Source: an uncultured Nitrososphaera sp. (GTDB lineage: Archaea; Thermoproteota; Nitrososphaeria; Nitrososphaerales; Nitrososphaeraceae). From it: DNA of 10,269 nt. A program made the translations under genes and the position numbers. Numbering within the stretch: position 1 is the stretch's first letter; every line of letters starts with the position of its first letter. The stretch lies in the NCBI GenBank assembly GCA_946480575.1, contig CAMLKF010000062.1, forward strand, positions 1 through 10,269. The letters are read 5' to 3'. Shown in pieces: positions 5,199-10,269 of the stretch. The notes beneath the pieces were generated by a model. The model did no database searches and had not been told where the DNA came from. It saw nothing but the letters and a program-made list of their open reading frames with translations.

Positions 5199-6401
5199 AT
5201 GGCAATCGAAGCAACCCAGGTAATTCAGGACTTTGCAATCATAATGATCGTTGCCTCCGTCATGGCCTTGATCTCATACAAGCTAAAGCAGCCGATGGTC
5301 ATCGGCTACATAGGCGCGGGCATGATTATCGGGCCTTATACGCCGCCATTCAGCCTTGTGCTCCAGCCTGAGGTCCTAAACATGCTTGCAGAGATTGGCA
5401 TAGTGCTGCTCCTGTTCGTTGTCGGCCTAGAGTACCCGATAGCAAGACTCCGCTCAGTTGGGAGGAAGGCGCTGGTCATAGCGTCGGCCGAGGCTTTTGG
5501 CACCTTTTCCCTCGGCTACCTTGTCGGTCAAACGATGGGATTGGCGCTTTTTGACAGTCTCTTTCTTGCGCTCTCGATATCAGTGACAAGCACGGTGATT
5601 GTTATGCGCGTGCTAGAAGAGCTTGGAATGCTCAAGGAGGAAGCGTCGTACCTGCTCCTCAGCGTCGCGGTAATAGAAGACATTATCATAGTCTCGATGC
5701 TGGCTGTGCTCCAGTCGGTGGCTTCGACCGGCGACTTGTCGCTGCAGGAAATAGCGATATCGGTCGGGCTTGTGCTGGCTTTTATTGGCGGCGCGCTATT
5801 CATCGGCTCAAAGACGGTGCCAAGGTTCGTCGACCTTGTCGGCAAGACGAACCACTACGATCTGGTAACAGTCGCCATCCTGGGCGTAGCGTTTGGCCTT
5901 GCTTTTATCGCAAACGAGCTCGGGGTTTCTGTTGCGGCTGGGGCATTCTTTGCCGGCGTGCTAGTCGCAGAATCAAAGACCCAGGCTGTTGCAAAAATCT
6001 TGGCCACGCCATTGAAAGACATGTTTGCCGCGCTGTTCTTTGTTTCCGTGGGCGCCCTCATGGACGTCACCCTTCTGCCGCTTTTCATAGCGCCAGCCCT
6101 TGTCCTCATAGCGACGTCTTTTGGAGCCAAGTTCGTGACGGTCTATTTCTCTGCAAGAGCGCAGGGCCTCCCAAAAAAGACGTCAATGCAGGCTGGCTTT
6201 GGGCTGTCGGCGTCTGGCGGCGAGCTGGCACTGGTCACGGCCAAGGGCGGAGCCGACGTTGGGGCAACGAGCGCCTTTATACTGCCGATGGTCGGCGCGA
6301 TGACGATAATCACTACCTTCCTATCGCCCTACGTCATCAAGTTCGGATGGAAGCTTGCGGGCACGCTCAAGCATGAGGAAAGAAGTGGTCCCCCAGCATA
6401 G
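5199..6401 (+). CDS. CPA2 (Kef/NapA-type) cation:proton antiporter
   Basis: 400 residues, almost wholly hydrophobic, with about 12-13 membrane helices. CPA2-family landmarks are QPMVIGYIGAGMIIGP (31-46), LLFVVGLEYPIARL (71-84), SISVTSTVIVMRVLEELGML (127-144, the discontinuous helix region), VAVIEDIIIVSML (157-168) and SASGGELALV (337-346). The acidic pair in the transport helix is Glu160-Asp161, where Kef-type members mostly have Gln-Asp and electrogenic ones Asp-Asp. It probably exchanges Na+ or K+ for H+ in pH or ion homeostasis; the ion cannot be told from sequence. The C-terminus stops shortly after the last helix, so there is no TrkA-N/RCK regulatory domain. The frame is open upstream of ATG 5199 without another start codon. 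The gene is single, 92 bp after fen. Confidence 0.92.
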   Translation: MAIEATQVIQDFAIIMIVASVMALISYKLKQPMVIGYIGAGMIIGPYTPPFSLVLQPEVLNMLAEIGIVLLLFVVGLEYPIARLRSVGRKALVIASAEAFGTFSLGYLVGQTMGLALFDSLFLALSISVTSTVIVMRVLEELGMLKEEASYLLLSVAVIEDIIIVSMLAVLQSVASTGDLSLQEIAISVGLVLAFIGGALFIGSKTVPRFVDLVGKTNHYDLVTVAILGVAFGLAFIANELGVSVAAGAFFAGVLVAESKTQAVAKILATPLKDMFAALFFVSVGALMDVTLLPLFIAPALVLIATSFGAKFVTVYFSARAQGLPKKTSMQAGFGLSASGGELALVTAKGGADVGATSAFILPMVGAMTIITTFLSPYVIKFGWKLAGTLKHEERSGPPA

Positions 6402-6448
6402 CAGAACGATCCCCAATGCGAGGAATCTCTAGCGATATTTCAAATTTT

Positions 6449-6470
6449 GGAAAAGACAGATCCCTTTTCC
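6449..6470 (+). terminator. possible hairpin after the antiporter gene
   Basis: GGAAAAG and CTTTTCC form a perfect 7-bp stem around an 8-base loop, 48 bp past the antiporter stop. No long T-run follows it directly. It may be a transcript 3'-end structure; termination is unproven. Confidence 0.3.
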
Positions 6471-6535
6471 GCAATATGAACGCGAAGTAGTGATCCATGA
6501 ATAAAATCAGGCGCTAATAAGTCTTTATAGCGTGC

Positions 6536-6606
6536 GTTTCCAGTGGTTCCACGAAGTTAAAGTTAGTTCTTTTATATCACAGCTACAGCCTGCCTTCAAA
6601 AGAATT
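6536..6606 (+). repeat. dispersed repeat, copy 2 (71 bp, inverted relative to copy 1)
   Basis: Near-identical reverse complement of 222-296, lacking the 4-bp ACTA duplication and with one substitution. It lies in the 264-bp gap between the antiporter and arginase-like genes, which are convergent. Its TATAAAAG box reads on the minus strand, leftward into the segment between the copies, mirroring copy 1. The rest of this gap (6402-6535 and 6607-6665) shows only a small hairpin, an (ACA) run near 6621-6630 and a TTTATA box near 6525. Confidence 0.9.
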
Positions 6607-6665
6607 TTATTGTGTAACTAACAACAACAACCTTATCTGGCACAGTCCCTTGTTTTCTGTCAATT

Positions 6666-7547
6666 CTATGACAAGCCCTCGACGACGCTTGATACAAGCT
6701 TGCGCGCTATCGAGCCATCTTTATCAAGGCTAGGATTAAAGATAGTGATGTCCATCCCCACCACTTGACCTGACTTGAGAAGGACTTTCAAAAGCTCGCC
6801 AAGTTCTGTAAAGTTTAATCCGCCCTTCATCATCCTGTAATCAACTGCCGGCATTACTGCATCATCCAAAACATCAACATCAAGGTGAATCCAGATACCT
6901 TCAAGTTCTTCATGGAGCAACTTATTAAGAGCGTTTGACGCAGCTTTAACTATTCCTAATCTTTTTGCCTCTTCAAAGTCTAAAGCGTAAATGTCTGATT
7001 CTCTTACATCCTGAGAACCGTAGCCGGCAGCTTCTTTAGCATCTCTATAGCCGAACAAAACGATGTTCTTGTCCTGAACGAGCGGTTTGAGACCGTCGAT
7101 ATTTGTCAAGACATCCGGACCCCGTCCGGAAACAATTGCAAGATCCATGTCTGCGACCTCGCCAGTTATTGAGGCTTCTGGTTGATAAAAGTCAGCGTGA
7201 CCATCGATAAAGAAAAGCCCATACTTTCCCAAGCGCCTTAAAGCCAAGAGGTTACCTATCAAAATGCTACAATCACCTCCGAGTACCAGTGGGAACTTGT
7301 TTGTCAGCAAGGCAGAGGTGACTGCCTCAGCAAGATTTAATGAATAACTGCGGATTGCCTGTGGATTAAGCAAGAGCGTTGTTTTGTCTCGTTCTGGATT
7401 ATATGGCGGCGCTTCAATTCTTTCAGCAAACTCCGCACCAAGCTGCTCGAGCAGATTAGCGCTTTTCAACGCATCCGGAAGGCGTTCCACTCCCGTAGGT
7501 TTTAAACCCAAGATCGACGGAGCTTCGATGACAACAAATTTCGGCAT
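6666..7547 (-). CDS. arginase/agmatinase-superfamily ureohydrolase, Cys variant
   Basis: 293 residues spanning the whole fold. The metal-site motifs are Asp115, His117 and Asp119 (IDGHADF) and Asp223 and Asp225 (HLDVDVLDD), plus GMDITIFNP (264-272) near the C-terminus. The first motif reads GGDCS (90-94), so Cys93 takes the place of the His that normally helps bind one Mn2+ in GGDHS. I recall a bacterial subgroup with the same GGDCS, called simply arginase family protein; its substrate is unclear to me. The enzyme should cleave a C-N bond of a guanidino or formimino compound, if active. The gene is distinctly AT-richer than its neighbours (37% GC in 6901-6960 against 58% in 4741-4800 of fen), suggesting transfer into this genome. 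It has its own AT-rich promoter region. Confidence 0.85.
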   Translation of the reverse strand: MPKFVVIEAPSILGLKPTGVERLPDALKSANLLEQLGAEFAERIEAPPYNPERDKTTLLLNPQAIRSYSLNLAEAVTSALLTNKFPLVLGGDCSILIGNLLALRRLGKYGLFFIDGHADFYQPEASITGEVADMDLAIVSGRGPDVLTNIDGLKPLVQDKNIVLFGYRDAKEAAGYGSQDVRESDIYALDFEEAKRLGIVKAASNALNKLLHEELEGIWIHLDVDVLDDAVMPAVDYRMMKGGLNFTELGELLKVLLKSGQVVGMDITIFNPSLDKDGSIARKLVSSVVEGLS

Positions 7548-7550
7548 TTG

Positions 7551-7559
7551 TATATATAT
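7551..7559 (-). promoter_or_regulatory. TATATATA tract immediately before the arginase-like gene
   Basis: An alternating TA run only 3 bases from ATG 7547. It is too close to be the box for a leaderless message from that ATG. A CTAAAC-type box near 7570-7576 is better spaced. Either may be used. Confidence 0.3.
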
Positions 7560-7612
7560 TCATTAATCGTTTAGATCATGCTAGTTATTTGAATTATGCA
7601 AAAAATAACTCG

Positions 7613-7636
7613 TTAATTAATCAATTAATTAATTAA
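7613..7636. repeat. TTAA-rich palindrome
   Basis: TTAATTAAT (7613-7621) and its exact complement ATTAATTAA (7624-7632), separated by two bases, with another TTAA unit beyond. It lies between the archease 3' end and the arginase-like promoter. It could be a regulator site for the arginase-like gene, a border of transferred DNA or plain low-complexity sequence. Confidence 0.6.
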
Positions 7637-7678
7637 GCCTGGCAATGGAGGATGTAAGTCTCTGCGAATTCCGATTTT

Positions 7679-7685
7679 AAAAAAA
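7679..7685 (-). terminator. oligo-T terminator of archease
   Basis: T7 on the minus strand, 2 bp past the archease stop codon, followed by AT-rich sequence. This is a typical archaeal termination signal and suggests that archease and the downstream arginase-like gene are separate transcripts. Confidence 0.6.
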
Positions 7686-7687
7686 GC

Positions 7688-8134
7688 CTAAAGATCGAGA
7701 AGGAACCTAACAGTTGCGCCGTCCTTGTCCTGCCTTACCTGCATTTCGTGGTATGTTACTGCCTTTATCTCTACCTTGTAGGGATGTTTTTCAAGGTTCA
7801 GCTTTTCACCCTTTGCGATGCCTTTTAGCGAATAGCTGCTACTGCTGTTGTTGTTGTTGTTATCACACTTGATCTTGACTGCAAACTCGGACATCACAAT
7901 GCCGTCTGCCACCAGCAGGAGCATCACCTTGTCAAGCCAGTCAAAGAGAAGCTCATGCAGGTCGTGCCCCGTGGCATCGATCCTTATCTCCCTGTCCGGC
8001 CTGACGCTCTTCAGGTCTACCATTGTGTCGTTGAGCGCCTTGGCGGCGTTTTCAAATGCTTCTTCAAGCGTGCTGCCATACGCCTCTATGACTGCGTCTG
8101 TCATGTGGTCAAGGAAACGATAGCCGCCTGCCAA
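7688..8134 (-). CDS. archease (tRNA ligase RtcB activator)
   Basis: 148 residues from TTG 8134, matching archease in length. Archease speeds guanylylation of the RNA ligase RtcB in tRNA splicing. Family marks are GYRFLDHMTDAVIEAYG at the N-terminus (the DHxxD pattern with its metal-binding acids), TLEEAFENAAKAL, HDLHELLFDWLD in the middle and the C-terminal EIKAVTYHEMQVRQDKDG. An unusual NNNNNSSSSYS run (about residues 82-92), coded by triplet repeats, sits in a loop before KGIAKGEKL. An ATG at 8203 would add MMNVR and nine isoleucines coded by the (TTA)9 microsatellite; I regard that as promoter sequence rather than protein. TTG 8134 lies about 27 bp from the edge of that tract, which could itself be the TATA element. 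The gene is divergent from hisS. Confidence 0.9.
   Translation of the reverse strand: MAGGYRFLDHMTDAVIEAYGSTLEEAFENAAKALNDTMVDLKSVRPDREIRIDATGHDLHELLFDWLDKVMLLLVADGIVMSEFAVKIKCDNNNNNSSSSYSLKGIAKGEKLNLEKHPYKVEIKAVTYHEMQVRQDKDGATVRFLLDL
7847..7861. repeat. (GTT)5 triplet tract inside archease
   Basis: Five GTT units on this strand code for five Asn in archease on the minus strand, next to a CTG/CTA stretch coding for four Ser. Changes by whole units would keep the frame and only lengthen or shorten the loop. Confidence 0.9.
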
Positions 8135-8160
8135 CGCCTGCTGTGTACCCTTGGGACTGT

Positions 8161-8187
8161 TTATTATTATTATTATTATTATTATTA
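8161..8187. repeat. (TTA)9 microsatellite in the archease/hisS divergent promoter
   Basis: Nine perfect TTA units, the longest tract in the window. It lies between the preferred starts of archease (8134) and hisS (8242) and is AT-rich enough to supply TATA-like boxes for either strand (TATTATTA or TAATAATA). Unit-number changes would alter promoter spacing. Confidence 0.9.
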
Positions 8188-8241
8188 TACGTACGTTCAT
8201 CATCGCAAAATCTAAATGCTAACGAACTGCTGGCTACTGGT

Positions 8242-9528
8242 GTGGTGAAGCTAGAGCTTCCCCGTGGCATGAGGGACCTTGAGGCAGAGGAATTTGCCAA
8301 TATTGCCTACGTCAGGGACAGGTTCTTTGAAACCGCCAAGCTATTCAACTTCAAGCTGATGGAGCCATCGCCACTTGAAATGCTTGCCACATTGGAGGCA
8401 AAGAGCGGGGCTTCAATCTCTAACGAAATTTACTCCTTTGCCGACAAGGGCAGCAGAGACGTTGCATTGCGCTTTGACCTGACGATAGGCCTTACAAGAT
8501 ACGTAACAGCAAGGCGCGACCTGAAAATGCCTGTCAAGCTCGCGACGTTTGCAGGCGTTTGGCGCTACGACGAGCCCCAGGCCGGCAGGTACCGGTACTT
8601 CCACCAGTGGGACGTCGAAGTCTACAGTCCGCTCAGCCAAGAAGAATCCGATGCAGAGGTGATAGAATTTGTCTATGCATTCTTCAAAAAGCTCGGTCTG
8701 CAGGTGACAATCGAGATCAACGACAGGCAGCTTCTAGAGCAATACATTAGGACAAAACTTGGCATTTCAGGCGAAGATGCAACGCTGGAAATGTTCCGCG
8801 CAGTAGACAAGGTGCCAAAAAAGGGCGCGCAGGCAGTTGTGCAGGAATATAAGGACAGGATAGAGCCGGCAAAGCTTCAGGCGCTTATCGAATTGTCAAA
8901 AGTGAAGGGCACTGTAGACGAGGTCGCCGGCAATGCAAACATAGCAGACCTCGAAAGCTGGCAGAAATTTGCGAGCCTCATGGACTCGCTTAAGGCAAGA
9001 AAGGTGGAAGGCGCGCGCGTCAACCTGGGCATCGTGCGCGGCCTAGACTATTACTCAGGAGTTGTCTTTGAAGCATTCGACCCATCGGCAGACACGGGTG
9101 CGCTCGGGGGTGGCGGGAGATACGACAGACTTACAGAGGCGTTTGGAAGAAAGGACATCGGGGCGACAGGTGTCGCAGGAGGCGTCGAGAGGATAGTCAT
9201 GGCGCTCCAGAAACACGGCATACTGAAACAGGCAGGTACGCCGCTCGTTTACGTCGCGTACGCTTCAGACGACATCAGGGAAAGAGCGCTCGAGCTTGCA
9301 TCGGCCCTGCGCGGTAGTGGCATCAGCGCAGATTACGACATCCTTGGTAGAGCTCTAAGAAGGCAGCTGGACGACGCTTCGGCAAAAGGCGCGGCGGCTA
9401 CAGTGATCGTTGCCCCAAGAGAAATTTCTGAAGGCCAAGTGATAGTCAGGTCAATGAAGGAAGGAACGGAAAGTAAGCACTTGATTAAAAATCTGGAAGA
9501 AATACTGACAAGGATGCTCAGAGCTTGA
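8242..9528 (+). CDS. hisS: histidyl-tRNA synthetase (class II)
   Basis: 428 residues from GTG 8242, starting VVKLELPRGMRD as expected for the family, whose N-terminus is usually xLPRGxRD. The enzyme charges tRNA-His with histidine. Seen in order are class II motif 2, WRYDEPQAGRYRYFHQWDVE (107-126), the histidine-specific motif VRGLDYYSG (265-273), GGGGRYDRL (289-297), motif 3 GVAGGVERIVMAL (310-322) and the C-terminal anticodon-binding domain (about 334-428). The frame stays open upstream to an ATG at 8143, but that ATG lies inside archease and would add nine leucines from the (TTA)9 tract, so it is rejected. GTG 8245 is an equally good start. A CTAAAT-type box at about 8210-8217 fits a leaderless start at 8242. 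The last 11 bp overlap the convergent 90-residue gene. Confidence 0.95.
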   Translation: MVKLELPRGMRDLEAEEFANIAYVRDRFFETAKLFNFKLMEPSPLEMLATLEAKSGASISNEIYSFADKGSRDVALRFDLTIGLTRYVTARRDLKMPVKLATFAGVWRYDEPQAGRYRYFHQWDVEVYSPLSQEESDAEVIEFVYAFFKKLGLQVTIEINDRQLLEQYIRTKLGISGEDATLEMFRAVDKVPKKGAQAVVQEYKDRIEPAKLQALIELSKVKGTVDEVAGNANIADLESWQKFASLMDSLKARKVEGARVNLGIVRGLDYYSGVVFEAFDPSADTGALGGGGRYDRLTEAFGRKDIGATGVAGGVERIVMALQKHGILKQAGTPLVYVAYASDDIRERALELASALRGSGISADYDILGRALRRQLDDASAKGAAATVIVAPREISEGQVIVRSMKEGTESKHLIKNLEEILTRMLRA

Positions 9529-9790
9529 TCATTGCCGCGCTCTTCATCTTCACGATGCCGCTTGGCTTTTTTTCATATACCACCCTGACGACAAGGTCGG
9601 GCGGGTCGTAGCTGATGTACAGGTCGCCAGTCCCCAGCTCCTGCATATTGTAGTTGATCTGAATCCTGTCTCTTGAAATGCCGTTCTCGGCAAGCCTCTT
9701 TTTTGCCCTGTCGACCAGCTCCTGATCTGAAGTGTTTGGCGCCAGAAACACCTTAGAGGCATTTGCGAGGTATTGCGACAGATCGGCCAT
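9518..9790 (-). CDS. unrecognised 90-residue protein
   Basis: I do not recognise the family. The N-terminal half is helical (MADLSQYLANASKVF, then DQELVDRAKKRLAENG). The second half looks like beta strands (RIQINYNMQELG, DLYISYDPPDLVVRVVYEKK, 44-73). There is no membrane helix and there are no cysteines. The clear start MADLSQ and good codon use support a real gene. It lies 33 bp after the membrane-protein gene on the same strand, probably in one transcript. Its 3' end overlaps hisS by 11 bp tail-to-tail. Confidence 0.75.
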   Translation of the reverse strand: MADLSQYLANASKVFLAPNTSDQELVDRAKKRLAENGISRDRIQINYNMQELGTGDLYISYDPPDLVVRVVYEKKPSGIVKMKSAAMIKL

Positions 9791-9823
9791 TAGTGTTAGA
9801 AATGCGACGCTAGCAAGCGGCTA

Positions 9824-10213
9824 TTAACTTTTGCTTGCAATTTCCTGCTTGACGCCGACTACCTTGAACCGATACTGGTGGCAAAAAACGCCCTCATACA
9901 TCCTGGCATAGCTTTCCGCCGCTTCGTGTGTTGTAAAGGTCTGCCGAACGCCGTCAATTGAAATTTTATCACCATATAGATCGATTATTTCGACGAAATA
10001 CGACTCTGGCAGCTTTTTGGCCTGCCTAAGCAGAAGGAAGACGCTTATCAGGAAGAACAGCGCTGCAGCGGTAAAGATCATTGCGAACTCGAATCCTCTT
10101 GTGAACGCAAGGAATGGGTTGACAAAGTTCTGGTTGAGCCAAGAATAGGCGACGCTAAGCGCCTGCACGAAAATGGTCACCATGATCTCCCACAGCATTT
10201 CTTTTGTGTGCAT
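9824..10213 (-). CDS. membrane-anchored protein of unknown function
   Basis: 129 residues. A first hydrophobic helix (about 7-25) is possibly membrane-embedded. A strong membrane helix (FAMIFTAAALFFLISVFLLL, 43-62) follows, then a basic RQAKK and a soluble tail of about 65 residues rich in beta-strand and aromatic residues (YFVEIIDLYGDKISIDG, 72-88). By the positive-inside rule the tail should be cytoplasmic. I recognise no domain. A GGAGG at 10224-10228, ten bases before the ATG, resembles a Shine-Dalgarno site and supports this start. It is followed by the 90-residue gene on the same strand. Confidence 0.75.
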   Translation of the reverse strand: MHTKEMLWEIMVTIFVQALSVAYSWLNQNFVNPFLAFTRGFEFAMIFTAAALFFLISVFLLLRQAKKLPESYFVEIIDLYGDKISIDGVRQTFTTHEAAESYARMYEGVFCHQYRFKVVGVKQEIASKS

Positions 10214-10223
10214 GTTTTTGTCG

Positions 10224-10228
10224 CCTCC
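10224..10228 (-). promoter_or_regulatory. Shine-Dalgarno-like GGAGG
   Basis: GGAGG on the minus strand, ten bases before ATG 10213. It stands out because most genes in this window lack any such site. The remaining bases to the right edge show no gene. Confidence 0.4.
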
Positions 10229-10269
10229 AGCTCAGATAAGGGTTGTGGTCTCGTGTCTGCTACACATGT

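Noticed and set aside
222..6606. A composite transposon or integron bounded by the inverted repeats
   Set aside because: No transposase, integrase or target duplication is visible, and the interior holds ordinary housekeeping genes such as fen.
8143..8241. N-terminal extension of hisS with a poly-leucine run
   Set aside because: The ATG at 8143 lies within archease on the other strand, the leucines come from the (TTA)9 microsatellite, and the family N-terminus starts at VKLELPRG. GTG 8242 or 8245 fits better.

Overview
The window looks like a chromosomal segment of an ammonia-oxidising archaeon of the Nitrososphaera type (Thaumarchaeota/Nitrososphaerota). The grounds are archaeal information-processing genes (FEN1-family flap endonuclease, archease, class II histidyl-tRNA synthetase), short closely packed genes, TATA-like boxes about 25-30 bases before several GTG, TTG or ATG starts (leaderless style), very few Shine-Dalgarno sites, and GC content of roughly 50-58% in most genes. 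The lineage is inferred from the overall gene style; no search was run.

Layout. Bases 1-300 hold the wreck of a glyoxalase/VOC-family gene (minus strand), broken by a GT-rich microsatellite and cut at its 5' side by a 75-bp repeat whose inverted partner lies 6.3 kb away. Then come an unrecognised 149-residue protein (387-836, +), a PqqD-like small protein (857-1210, -), a JAMM/MPN+ metalloprotease-like protein divergent from it (1289-1699, +), a small zinc-ribbon protein (1715-1939, -), a membrane/glycine-rich/zinc-ribbon protein (2068-2376, +) and an unrecognised 105-residue protein almost touching it (2380-2697, +). Next are an AAA+ ATPase (2783-3535, +), a bacterial-type PH-domain protein (3557-3940, -), the flap endonuclease (4060-5106, +) and a CPA2/Kef-type cation:proton antiporter (5199-6401, +). 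After a gap carrying the second repeat copy comes an arginase-superfamily enzyme that is AT-rich and has a Cys in place of the usual first metal-binding His (6666-7547, -). The end holds archease (7688-8134, -), divergent hisS (8242-9528, +), a 90-residue protein overlapping the hisS 3' end (9518-9790, -) and a membrane-anchored protein (9824-10213, -).

The genes do not form one pathway. Most are single-gene or two-gene units on alternating strands. Functional links are limited: FEN1 and the AAA+ ATPase may both act on DNA or its clamps; hisS and archease are both translation/tRNA genes sharing one divergent promoter region; the PqqD-like and JAMM proteins share another divergent promoter region with a perfect 12-bp palindrome.

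The most unusual trait is an abundance of simple sequence repeats at gene borders: (AGC)5, a GT/GTATGT tract, (TGA)6, (TTA)6, (GTT)5 and (TTA)9. In two convergent gene pairs the repeated triplet is the stop codon itself. The repeats reach into archease coding sequence and sit in the archease/hisS promoter. I see no complete novel multi-gene system. The best leads are the repeat-driven sequence variation, the inverted repeat pair and the apparently foreign arginase-like gene.
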